NCBI GenBank assembly: GCA_949987705.1
Contig: CATLJY010000091.1
Span: 62,001-126,000, forward strand
Reading direction: 5' to 3'
DNA length: 64,000 bases
DNA from: Thereva unica
Taxonomy: Eukaryota > Arthropoda > Insecta > Diptera > Therevidae
The notes under the pieces were generated by a model. The model was not told the origin of the DNA. It was given only the letters and a program-made list of their open reading frames with translations, and made no database searches. Below, piece by piece: positions 44,693-55,800 of this stretch. How positions within the stretch are numbered: position 1 is the stretch's first letter; each line of letters starts with the position of its first letter. Both the position numbers and the translations under genes were made by a program.

Positions 44693-47553
44693 TTAATTCG
44701 TCCTGTTAGTAATTAAATCGAAAAGCCGCCTCTTGAAAACGTTCATTGAATCGACACGTTGTAAACCCACTGGGAGGGAGTTCCATAACAGAGCTGCGGA
44801 GACAAAGAAAGAACGCTGCCCAACTAGTGTGCGGAAACGCGGAATAATCAAATTGTTGTTTCTGAGTGATTGTGACGACTGAACAAACTGATTAAGGTAC
44901 GCGGGTTTGCGTTGGTGCAATATATCATGAAGTAGGCGCAAAAGCCTAAACTCACGATAATCCCTAAAGGAGCAGCCCAACACGGTGTTTGAATAAGGCG
45001 AAATGTGGTCGAACCGGCGTAAGTTATAAATAAAGCGTACACAATCGTTAAAGGCTACTTCGAGCTTATGAGCGCACAAAGAATCTAGGGAGGGGAAAAT
45101 GGAGAGGCCCTGCATCAAAAGAGGTAAGAGCAAGGCTTTCACCAAATACAAGCGGATAGCCCTTTTAAGCAAACCGCAGTGGTATATAAGTTTTGAAAGG
45201 ATGTTTTCCCAACAATTAAATTAACGTAGTCGCAGCAGGTCATACTACTATTTAGGATCACTCCAAGATTCCTCACTTTAAAAACGCAAGCCAGAGGAAC
45301 CCCATTTAAGGAAATTACTGGGAGGTCGGATTGAGAAATTGGAGAGTGAGTGAAAAAAATGCAATGGGACTTCGATGGATTTAGCTGCAGTAAGTTCAAT
45401 GTTGACCAGCATGAGATATTATGCAAGTCTGCCGCAATCAGCTCCACACAATTATGGATTTGATCTTTTGGCGCAGAGAAATAAAGCTGCACATCATCTG
45501 CATACATATGAACCTTAGAATGCTTTATTACTAGAGGAAGATCGTTAATAAAAACGCTAAACAAAAGTGGCCCAAGAATAGAACCTTGAGGAACTCCCGA
45601 GGTAAGTAACGAACTGGTGGAACTAGAGTCTCCGAGTTTAACTTTTTGCGAGCGGTTCTTTAAAAAGCTATGCAAAAGCTTAAGAGCAGTTGAAGAAAAA
45701 GAGACTTGAGTGGGGAGTTTTTGCAAGAGCAAAGAGTGATTGACGCTATCAAAGGCTTTAGAGAAATCAAGTAGCAACAGGCAACAAATGTGACGATCAT
45801 CAAGAGAATTGCGAATATCATTTGTGACTTTGAGAAGTGCTGTTTCACAGCTGTGATGCTTGCGGAAACTAGATTGCCATTCACTTATAAATTGAAGTTG
45901 TTCACAAAACTCAAGGATTTGAGTCGCTATCAGTTTTTCAAAAACCTTTGCTAGAAAGGGAAGTATACTAATGGGCCGAAAATCCGATGGAAGAGCAGGA
46001 GAGGGGCACTTAGGTATGGGCGTAATTAATGCATGCTTCCACAAAGTGGGAAACTTCGAAGTAGTGAAGCACGCGTTGAATATGTGGGTTAAAATAGGCA
46101 GCAAGCAAGGTAGTAACATTTTTAGAAATCGTGGTGAAATATTATCGCTACCAGTGGCTGTAGATTTGATAGAATTTAAAGCAGAGATAACTACAAGAGA
46201 ATCAACGCAACGAAAACAAAAGCCATCTGATGAAGGTGTAAAAGAGGTAGTAGCCTCCACTATCGCTTGGTTGGATATAAAGTAATGGTTGAGGTTTTCA
46301 GGACTGAGGTTGTGAGCAACGGCATCATTATTGGAGTGGACACCCAGATTGCGTAGATTCTTCCAAACAGTTTTTAAGGATAGGGATGGATCAAGCTTTC
46401 TATCATAATAATTACGCTTGGCTTCTTTAATTTTTGTAACAATTAAATTCCGAAGACGTTTAAAAGATCTCTTTGCTGAAGCAGTTTTTACTCTTAAGGA
46501 CCAACGATAGACAAACTCTCTTTCAATAATAAGCGATTTAATCTCAGTAGTAAACCAAGGTTTCGACTTAGCTGATAAATATTTTCTTCTCAGAGGCACA
46601 AACTCATCGTAGAGATCAAGGAATATTCTATTAAACTCTGTTATTTTGTCGTCAACCTCTGCCAATCCGAAGATGTTGTACCAGGGTAGACAAAAACATC
46701 TTTGGAGAAGACGTTCCTGGTCAATATTAGAGAAATCACGATAAATAACTGTTTTCACCGATGGAGGGTCAACATTGAAGCTATGGCACACGAAGATGAT
46801 ATCATGATCCAGGTAACTAGGTGCAGAGATTTGGTTATGGAAAAGAATAGAGCTGGTATAGTTTGTAAGGAACACATCAAGCAAAGAGGGTATCCTACAA
46901 TTAAAATAAGTAGGCAGCACATTAATCGCCTCTAGACCAAGGGTACGCATGGTGTACCGGAATGAGCTTTGTACGGTATATTCTTTCAGTAAATTAACGT
47001 TAAAGTCACCCCCAACCAGTATGTTTTTATACAGACTGGATAGGTGCTCGAGACTTTCGATAAGCTCTTTAGCGTTAGCAGGGCTAAACAGACCCGGAGG
47101 AGAGTATACACACACAAGAAGCAGATTATCAGTAGTATTAGAAATATCGACACACAGAAACTCGATTCCCGGTTGCTTGGAAAATCCAACAATTTTAGCC
47201 ACTAAGTTTTCACGCAAATAAATTGCCACTCCTCCGCCAACGCGCCCTTGTCGATCATTTCGGAATAATTTGTAACCGTCAATGGATACGATAGAAGAGG
47301 GAATATAGGGGTTAAGCCAACTTTCAGATATTAAAATAGCATGCAGTCCAGAATTTATAAATATTTCATTCAACTCTCCAATTTTCGGTCGAATACTTCG
47401 CGAGTTTAAAAGACAGGCATTGAAACCTGAATATTTCGAGCTAAAAATCCTGACTAGCGTTCTCACCTTGTCTTTCGCAACTAAAATTTGATGGCATTTA
47501 AAATCACTAACAACACGAAACAATGAACATTGACAAGAAACGAAGGTCGGCAA
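44693..47553 (-). pseudogene. ORF2 endonuclease-reverse transcriptase of the CR1-like LINE
   Basis: The first 804 residues are open (47553-45139). The apurinic-type endonuclease includes N50, E77 (ISESWL) and GGDFN (181-185). A YLDHD stands where SDH is usual. RT follows with FRPISILPFLAKVFEK, LLDFSKAFDS, GVPQGSILGP and the active site YADD (684-687). The frame ends prematurely, and the C-terminal 159 residues (45172-44693) lie in a second frame, implying one frameshift around 45165. That part ends with the FFVSAALLWNSLP and FKRRLFDL signature of CR1-type elements. Whether the shift is a mutation or a sequencing error cannot be told. Confidence 0.85.
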
Positions 47554-47767
47554 CAGAAAACGATGGATGAAAATTTAACCGTGTAAAAGCATGAACACAT
47601 AACGAACAGTGTAACTAGAAAATTGACTGCAATAAAAATAAAAATTAAAAATTAAAATTAAATCGATATTAAAAAAATTAAAAGCCAAAAAAATTAAAAA
47701 TAAATAGAGAAGGAATAGAAAATAGAAACGAAAACAAGAACAAAACGAAAAACAAGACACGAAAACG

Positions 47768-48028
47768 TCAGACGCTAGGACATTGTAGTTGCTTCGTATC
47801 ACGCACAATGACAAAATTATCGTCTTTCTTCCGTCTGATCCTAACAAGGCCATCCCTGGTCGAAACAGAATATAAAAACCCAATCCTGCGAAGTTTTAAA
47901 GCCTCCCGCAGCAGATAATTATTAGCAGGCGAAAGGCTTTCGTTTACGAAGACTGGAGAGTCTGCCGTGAAGCCATCCAGCTCACACAGTGGGAATTTTA
48001 ATTTTTCCTTTACCTTTAATGCGAGCAA
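47768..48028 (-). pseudogene. C-terminal part of LINE ORF1 protein
   Basis: An 86-residue frame includes ESLSPANNYLLREALKLRR and TRDGLVRIRRKKDDNFVIV. This is the conserved C-terminal block of ORF1 proteins of CR1-like LINEs, related to the baculovirus FP protein domain. The N-terminal zinc-finger and coiled-coil parts are absent because the element is truncated. Confidence 0.75.
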
Positions 48029-48044
48029 GAACGCCTTTGAGTTG

Positions 48045-48150
48045 TTTTACCAATACGGTCTCCCAACTGAGTACTTGTTACGTCCAATGCTGCTTAACCT
48101 CTGTAATCGAACCAGAACCGGTGTATTGAGTACCGTCCATGGTCACCAAC
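48045..48150 (+). repeat. dispersed repeat family, copy 5
   Basis: Carries CCAATGCTGCTTAACCTCTG and the TATTGAGTACCGTCCATGGTCACC-like end in the order of copies 1 and 2. It abuts the LINE 5' edge. Confidence 0.6.
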
Positions 48151-48169
48151 ATGATTGCCTGAAATAAGA

Positions 48170-50330
48170 AGCAATACAATAACTAAAACTAAAGCTTTGT
48201 ATGAGTTAAACTAAAGCTTAATGCCCCGCCTTCACCGACCTCAGATCAGTTCAATCCGCACAAGTGGCTTCACCGGCTGAAGTCTAGTTCATATTCAGTT
48301 CGTGCTTGAAATTGTTGTTGCTTTTTCGTCAGAATTCAGAACTACAAAAGCCCGCTGGAATGGCATTCTACTACTTCAGTTGATTACTCTTTTTTGAGCG
48401 AGCTTTTACGTTCAACTAAAGGCTCGATTACATTGAGCTAGTTTACAAGCTACTAGTAGGCGAGTTTCGAAGCTGGCGGTGACGATATCCGCTCGTTCAG
48501 TAGCGACAATTTAGAGCAGCAATTTTCACAGATAAATTTTCACTATTACAATTTCAAGGTTATGAAAATGAAACCAAATTCCGAAACCGAAGCCCGCGGT
48601 TCCCATTCTGATCTCTTCCAATGAAGTTGTTTACGGATAGTTGATTTTGTGCCAACCTACTATCTGTTCTTAAGGAAATCATCAATTTTAAGTACAAAGT
48701 GAAACATCTACGAATCCCACCGATTGTTGCTACTATTCCACTTGGCCAAGCTGTCCATCACCGAGCTTCCCTGATGGTCGCCACTGTGTTTGCAGGATGC
48801 TCAAATTGACACGAAAAATCCACATTCTTTTGCCGTTTGCCCTTTTCCCTTTTAAACGGCATCGAACAGCACAGCAGCCTCAAGTGGCCCAAGGTAATGT
48901 AATTACGACGTGGACAAAGAGCGCCACTAAGAAGTGGCATTTTTTGTCAATAGGCCGGAGAGTCACGTCCAGCCGGATCCGTAACGATGTTATTAAAGCA
49001 CTCGTCTATAAATTTGGACATCTGAGGCCGCTCTCTTACGTGACAAACATTAATTTACTTACCGTGGCCGGGCCGGACCCTCCTGCTGATTCCCCAGCGC
49101 CAGATGATTTGTACTTGTTCCGCAGCCTAATCCCATTCCGCCCGTTCGGATCCCAGTGTCATGTGTGTGTGCCGGGCTAATGGCATTATTTGTCACATCG
49201 TAATGATTGCTGCGTGATTGCGGCAGTTCGGCGGCCTGGAGCCAATAAAATTGTCATTGCCGTTGTCGATGGGCTCCGATTAAGTGGAGCTGAGGAAATT
49301 TTGAATCACCTCCGCGCACTTTCCCTGCACAGCGGATTGATGCAGCGCGGACTTGTCCATTAGCGGGCTCCATCTGCATAAAAGTCAGACGTGCATTATC
49401 ACACGGCAGAAGAGAGCCCCATCAAAACTATAAATAAAACATGGTGGATGCGGAATATGAAGCTGGAGCATTTCTGTCGCCATGTTTGACGCTGCGGTCG
49501 ACGCTGTCAGGCAGTTTGGTACCTTTAACGACGCCACACGTCTGCTAAACAGTGTCAATATGCCTATACTTCGCGGGACTCTGTTTACATGGGGCTGGTA
49601 TCTAGTGTCCCTGAGACCTCTGTGTTCAGCAGAAAGTTGGCTCTCGGGGCCTTGCGGAGCGCGCGTATTTATGGAGGCGCGCATTGTGAGGAGACTGGTC
49701 CATCCGGATCCAGTGTTGACGCCGTGGTTTCATCAAATGTTTGTTTGAAAAGCGCTTTTAATTATAAACAAAGTGTGCGCATGTTATTTTTAATTACACG
49801 TGTAATCTTGATTTTGTCAACCTAGATTCCGAAACTGACTTAATCTAAACAATTGCTGGGGCTGCGACGACTATAGTTTCTATTTTTGGAGGGGAGAGGG
49901 GGTATTTTTATTTTCAGAGTGTGTTTTCGATTAAATTATTCTTGCAAGGATGATCTAAACCTAAACAATGTGACTCAGAAGTAATACAAGAAAGGAAATC
50001 CATAATACGTAAAAAATCCAAATCATGCATCTTTTGTGATGTGGCAAAACCAACCTTAAGAATGAAACTATGGCCTTTTTCATAATTGCATGGTTGCTTG
50101 CCTGCTTGCATGCATGCTTGCAAAAGAGCAACTGTCAGGTAAATCAGTTGCGCAATCTAGAAACTTTGCATTTTTGAATGAAAGCAATCAGCTGTCAAAA
50201 ATATATGTCAAATTTGACGTTTCAAGCATAAAGTTTTTGAAGTGTTAACTTCTTTAGGCGCGTTTGGCACTTTTTCGCTGGGGGTAAAACAAAGAATTCG
50301 CGACACGCGCATTTTGTTGCTTACACCCGT
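48170..50330. other. non-coding DNA, candidate regulatory island at 48780-49760
   Basis: No gene is recognised. The part 48780-49760 is unique-looking, moderately GC-rich and has no transposon signatures. Overlapping frames on both strands there have no family resemblance. Near 50072-50097 a segment GGCCTTTTTCATAATTGCAT recurs inverted at about 53540-53570, suggesting ends of another small DNA element family. Confidence 0.35.
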
Positions 50331-50636
50331 TTCTGGACACATGTTGGCGACACGCGCACTTTGTTGTTCACTCGTTTCTGGGCACTTGTGCCTATGAAGC
50401 TGGCTAGAGCATGGAAACTTTTAGTTGAGCTCCACTTACAAACAGCAGCGCATAATTATATGTGTGCGAGGCAAAATAGCCCGCCCTTGGTGGGTGGGAT
50501 TGGGTTAGAATGTTGCAATGCAGAAGCTGCTCTCAGCATTCGTTTTATATTCTCGCGCCGCTCTCAAAATTCATGTCATATTCTCGCACGCCATCGCACA
50601 CAGCAGCGAATGTGTGCGAGAGGATGATGAATGCTA

Positions 50637-51024
50637 AGGCTGGATTTACACGACCGGACACCGAACAGACACCGAACAGACAAAACTTAGCTGTCATCGT
50701 TAATTCCCTTTTGAAGTCCGATGGAAAGTCCTATGAGCGTTTTCACGGGCGAAACTCCAACGAACGAACGAACTAGTGAAAGCAATTTGCTTTTTGTTGT
50801 TGCTTTTTGACTTTTGCCTTTGAAGTTTTCTTTTCTTCTCTTCCTGCCAACAACAACAACGCAGGAACTGTCAAAATGTTCGTTCCGCTGTCCGCTGAAA
50901 ATGTCCATTAAAATTGTCCGCCCTCCCCATCGTTCTCTCTCACCCTCTTCCCCATAAACCCAGTTCGTTCGTTCCTTTTGTCTGTTCGGTGTCTGTTCAG
51001 TGTCCGGTCGTGTAAACCGGCCCT
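50637..51024. mobile_element. Harbinger-like MITE in the loop of the foldback element
   Basis: Inverted ends: AGGCTGGATTTACACGACCG at the left and the complement of AGGGCCGGTTTACACGACCG at the right, continuing through the GACACCGAACAGAC repeats. The flanks show a TA-containing trinucleotide on each side but not an exact match. A related fragment is at 13110-13262. No transposase. Confidence 0.75.
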
Positions 51025-51117
51025 ATAGAGCGGCGTGAATATGCCATGGATTTTGAGAGCGGGTCTGCATACATTCATACATTCGCTGCTGTGTGCGATG
51101 GCGTGCGAGAATATGAC

Positions 51118-51548
51118 CAGGGTTGCCACTAAACAAAAAATTTTGGAGCCAAATTTTCCGAGAAAAAGAGCCAACGCTGATAAAAAAGAGCCAAATTCAA
51201 ACACAACAGGAATTACATTGAAAACCGCGAACAATAAGATGTCAAAAACAAATCTTCTTCTTTACCATACGAGTAGGAGGCATGCTCGACCAGAGAAATT
51301 AGTTGTAGGATAGTTCTAAAATCTTCAAATCTTGAAATCAAATATTGAATTTTTATCCAGTAACAGTAATGGTAAATTCTTTGCGAGTATGTAATTAGGA
51401 AAAACCAAATCAGTTAAAATTCAAGATCAAGTTGAAAGAAAAAGGCAAAAGAGCCATTTAAGTTGAAAAAGAGCCAAAGAGCCAATTTTAAAAGTTTTTT
51501 TTTATAAAGAGCCACAAATGGCTCTATAGAGCCAAAGTGGCACCCCTG
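51118..51548. mobile_element. hAT-like MITE inside the right arm of the foldback element
   Basis: Ends CAGGGTTGCCACT and AGTGGCACCCCTG form inverted repeats. They are flanked by a perfect 8-bp duplication, AATATGAC at 51110-51117 and 51549-51556. The 431-bp body is AT-rich with repeated GAGCCAAA motifs and has no transposase. Confidence 0.9.
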
Positions 51549-51969
51549 AATATGACATGAATTTTGAGAGCGGCGCGAGAATATAAAACGAATGCTGAGA
51601 GCAGCTTCTGCATTGCAACATTCTAACCCAATCCCACCCACCAAGCGCGGGCTATTTTTCCTCGCACACATAGAATTATACGCTGCTGTTTCTATGTGGA
51701 GCTAAACCAAAAGTTGCCATGCTCTAGCCAGCTGCATAGGCACAAGTGCCCAGAAACGGGTGCGAACCAAAAATGCGCGTGACCATCGCTGATGTCTGTT
51801 GCTGGACCTCGACTAAAAGTTGCCATGCTCTAGCCAACTAAATGGCTGCAATATTTAAATCTTTTGCTTGGATTAATCGCTTTCGGCGACATGGAATACG
51901 TTTCGGCGTTTCGCCTATTCGACTGGGCATCTGTATTTTACGTACATATCTGAGGTAGTATCCCAGTAG

Positions 51970-52490
51970 GGAAAATCGCAGGTATTTATTGTGGGAAGTC
52001 GATTTGGAAGTACTTCTTTAATTAGTGTTCTCTGTAGTGACTTACAAATAATGCAGAGGAGAATGGGTTTGGTGACCAAGCGTTTGATTTCGCGCAAAAA
52101 GCGTGTTGAAAAACTTCGTAGCTGCTCGTTTTCTTTGTTAACCATCACAGTTGCCTCAGCCATTAAGTTTTATGTCTTTAATGTATAAACATATATTTGA
52201 ATTTATGTTTATGATATAAATATAAATCGCTTAATTTTACTTCAAGCTACCCCACCCCTTCACGCCTACGCCAACTAAATTATATTATAAAAATTTACAG
52301 TATAATAACTTTGCATTATGAGTTTAGTAATAAATGTAGTATAAGTACTTCCAAATGGAAGGGAAAAAAAGTACTTCCCAGCCTAGGCCATCGCCGTGTT
52401 AATGTAATGCCTTTTTTGTACTGGGTGGAAGTACTGAACTGCTTCTGTAGAAGTAGTTTTTCCAGTAATTCCATTCCCTACTGGTATGTT
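51970..52490. repeat. possible MITE with CCCAGTAGGGA ends
   Basis: CCCAGTAGGGA near 51972 and TCCCTACTGG near 52475 form short inverted ends. Both sides carry GGAAGTACTT-type motifs. TAT lies next to both ends. Weakly supported. Confidence 0.4.
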
Positions 52491-54340
52491 ATATTATTTT
52501 CTATGTATTATATATTAATCTATTACGTACTATATACAATGTACTGCATATTATGTACTATGTTCTGAAAGAATTCAAAATGAATCCAGTGGATTCCCAT
52601 AAAAATTTAGATCCGTGACTTTGGCTGAATATAATATGACTTTTTTGCATATTTGCACAATGTTTAAAATAGCAAAAATTTCTGTTTCGTGACTATTGCA
52701 TCAACCCGACGACAAGTAGATACTATGTATACTACATTTTTCCTATGAACTATGTATTATGTATTTATTACTATATATGTATTATCTACTATTTTTACTA
52801 AAAACTACATTATCCCAGTCATCCATCGTCCGATCTTTGTGTGATAAGTTTAAGATAAATTGTTTAATTTCCAAAACATTGCAACACATTTTGGAGGGAG
52901 TGCATATAAGTAACAATTAAATAAACTTTAACAGAATATTCCTAAATAAAATATATTAATCCTTATCGTCCTGTATTAAGATTGATTTGGACATTTAGAC
53001 TAGCCATAGAAGTTAACACTTCTAAAGTGTGGTCCTACGCACACTCGTATTTTTTTTCCTTCATTTTCTGAGTTTGTTAACCGCTGAAAAATAAAAAGAA
53101 AAAATGGATCGAGAAAATGTGATTAATGTTATTGTCAGTTTGTAGATAGATAACTCGGCTTCATTAGATTCGGTCCGAAAATTTGAAACTTCACAGCGAA
53201 AAATAAGGATAAATTATGTGTCTTGTTTAGCTCGTTAATCTCTCGTTTAAAAGAAGTTTTATCCTTGGGGTGCTCCAAACCTCTTCTTCATTATTTTCGC
53301 TATAGAATACCTACATAATTATTTCAATAATATTTTAAATTAAAATAAAACAATAATATCGAAAAAACTAAAAATCTGCCAAAATTTCACTTTTGACACT
53401 TTTCTTCTTCTTTAATCAGATGACCATGCGTACAAAAATAGTTGCAAGATTTGCGCAGACCTGTCAAGCAGGTTGCAGTTTTGAACAAATGATAGTTGCA
53501 CATTTGCTTTTTTGAATACCATGCAAATGATCGATTTGCGCAACCATGCAATTATGAAAAGGGCCTAAGTATTATCAGTAATGTTGCGATGTCTAGTAGT
53601 AAGCATAGTTCGAAGAGGGGTGTAGGGGTTAGGAGGTCTGAAGTATGCTCGAGTAATGTCGATGAACCTTACTTTTGAACAATGATGTTGCACCATTTGT
53701 ACTGCGGAAAACTAGAACTTGCGGAAGAGTATAACGTAGTGGCTGCGAAAAAGAGGATTGAAGGTCATGAGAATGAGTTAGGTTTGGCAGTATTGTATTG
53801 CAGAAAAAATGCCATGCAAGCAGAAACACGATAATTTCAGTGGAAATATGTTTATTTCCCAAAAATCTTTGTGAAGGCTGCTACACTCCTACGGTGGCTC
53901 AATGAGTCATAAGTGCGGTTTTGTACCTGGTCAAGCCACGCTACGAAGGTTGTTGATGAGATCAAGTTGCTCTCAAAACCAGATGTAGGCCTATTAGATT
54001 GTAGCCTAAGCCTAATCTCATAAGAAATCTCAGGCATTGAGATGCTATTTTGGCGATTTGGAATATGTAGACATTTCATCGCAGATCAAAGCTATGCCTA
54101 AGCTGTTAAGAGACCCTAAGATTAGTTAAGATAAGCACCGCTTACCGAGGCAGACGGAAGATCGGTGCAGGTGTTGTTAGAGATCAGATAGTACTTCGTT
54201 TTGGAGGCGTTAAATTTAACACGATTTTTGCGGTCTTGCTTTCTAAATGCAGCCCGCTACAGGCATACATTAATAACAGGTGCCAGCAATAGTCCAAACG
54301 AAGGACGGTACACTCAAACTTTTTCTAGGACAATTCTATT
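52491..54340. other. AT-rich non-coding DNA
   Basis: The stretch contains TATGTATTA-type low-complexity DNA at about 52495-52570 and 52725-52810. A segment near 53535-53570 matches, inverted, the one at 50072-50097. No genes recognised. Confidence 0.4.
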
Positions 54341-54344
54341 GATG

Positions 54345-54475
54345 ACCATAAAGGTTGCCATTGGCATACTCAGTAGACCGGTTCTCGTTCGATTGCATAG
54401 GTCAAGCAGCATTGGATGTGATTAGTTGGGGGACTGCTTGCTTGACAAAACGACACTCGTTTGGTCGATTACCGT
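54345..54475 (-). repeat. dispersed repeat family, copy 6 (inverted)
   Basis: Contains GACCATAAAGGTTGCCATTG, GGTCAAGCAGCATTGGA and TTAGTTGGGGGAC. Same orientation as copies 4 and 7. Confidence 0.7.
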
Positions 54476-54524
54476 ATAATGTGTATATCTCTATAGCGGA
54501 AGCATTTTAAGATTTTCATGATTT

Positions 54525-54870
54525 TCATTCAAATATTTAAATACACACGTGCCGAAACTATCTCGAACTGGTGGAAGTGCGATCATAACCTCCTCGTGGT
54601 GGCTACTGGAAGCTGTCTTGAAAGGGATGGGCTGATATGATCGCGCCCACCAAGCCAAGATGTAGTGGTGCAGTGGGTAGGTTTTGCACCGGGAGTTGTA
54701 TAACGCCTTATTCTGATATGGAGGCTCTGTCAGGATACTTTATCCTTTCTACCACACCCATGGGCCTTTTGTAGACCGATTTCTCCGGGAAGCTTGAAAG
54801 TGTAGGTAAGCGACAGGCCACAAGGCAGGCTGCTGAACTTATTCCAGCAGTGTGGTCTACAAATATGACC
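54525..54870. repeat. second copy of the repeat nested at 23.7-24.45 kb
   Basis: Matches the reverse complement of the segment around 24340-24450, with the shared ATTTAAATAC end, ACCTCCTC and a TGGCTTGG/CCAAGCCA segment. Class unknown. Confidence 0.5.
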
Positions 54871-55639
54871 TATAGGGGTGTATTACAATAGACCGCGGTA
54901 CTTTTGGACCCAATAACTCGAAATAAAAAGGGCAACAGCAAAAAAAATTTCAGGTCAACAGAATGTCAATAAATCAGCATTGGTTTTGCGTTCTGTTATC
55001 TCCTCCCTCTAATCAATGAAAGAAAGGGTTGTTAAAGTGGTAAAAATCTTCTTAATGTTAGTTACCAGGTTTCAAAAGTTTTTTAGAACCTTACTTCTCA
55101 ACTTGTTTTTCAATTGATGGTTTTTAAATCTTTCTTGATGATGGATTATAGGCGCTTCTCATATCAATATACTTACGGCGAAGTGACTCATTAGGCGAAC
55201 GTCTCTAAGCTGTATAGGATTTTAATTTTTTAATTAACCCATATATTTGGCCTAGGCTTTGTAGTTTTATCAGAGCGTGTAATGAGTAAACGCATTGCAA
55301 CAACATATGTAGCCTTAGCCTTGCGGAAACACAAATCCCAGTCAGTAGCTTAGCTTCAATAATACAAGACTATTCTTCTAGGAACTGTCTTTGTTGGAAC
55401 AGAATGGAAAGTTTGTACTCCAATTCCAATCTTTAAACATATGCCAGATGATCTAATATTGATCCCGCAATTAAGGTTAAAACCATTCGAACTAACACAA
55501 TCTTTAATTTTGTTTTTGACAACAATAGTAGCATGGATAAACAGAAACGCCTGACTAAAAATACCCCTTGGCCGTTGATATTCTGCAAAAGGCACGCATG
55601 CGCAGACTAAAGGGAGTAAAATTGGGGCTTTTAAAATGT
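54871..55639. other. unassigned DNA
   Basis: No recognisable genes or repeat ends. Confidence 0.4.
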
Positions 55640-55800
55640 TATAGGTCTTGGTGACCATAAAGGGTGCCATTAGAAATACTCAGCAGATCGGTTCTCTTTC
55701 ATTAGAGTAGGAGAAGCAGCATAGACCTAGGTTAGTGCTTAGTTGGGGGATTGTTGGTAAACCACATGACCACTGGCCACCCGAGTTTAGAATGGCCTAT
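55640..55800 (-). repeat. dispersed repeat family, copy 7 (inverted)
   Basis: Starts with GGTGACCATAAAGGGTGCCA and carries AGAAGCAGCATAGACC and TTAGTTGGGGGATTG landmarks. Confidence 0.7.

Larger units (their letters stand above)
44560..48030 (-). mobile_element. CR1-like LINE, 5'-truncated, nearly readable
   Basis: On the minus strand the element runs from an ORF1 remnant (48028-47768) through a long ORF2 (47553-44693) to an A/T-rich 3' region near 44560-44690. It belongs to the same group as the deleted copy at 15.7-17.9 kb but is far better preserved: endonuclease and RT are in one frame and only one shift near 45165 was seen. Its 5' edge lies against a copy of the dispersed repeat at 48.05 kb. 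Confidence 0.88.
50335..51790. mobile_element. foldback-like element with long inverted arms, disrupted by two insertions
   Basis: The left arm (about 50335-50630) is matched by its reverse complement on the right, split between about 51050-51117 and 51557-51790. Shared landmarks include GGGCACTTGTGCCTATG with CATAGGCACAAGTGCCC, GGTGGGTGGGATTGGGTTAG, and TTCTCGCACGCCATCGCACA with its complement. A Harbinger-like MITE fills the loop and a hAT-like MITE splits the right arm. No coding capacity. The outer duplication was not determined. Confidence 0.8.

Noticed and set aside
45971..47221. Plus-strand frames of 77-104 codons
   Set aside because: Antisense shadows of the CR1-like ORF2 on the minus strand.
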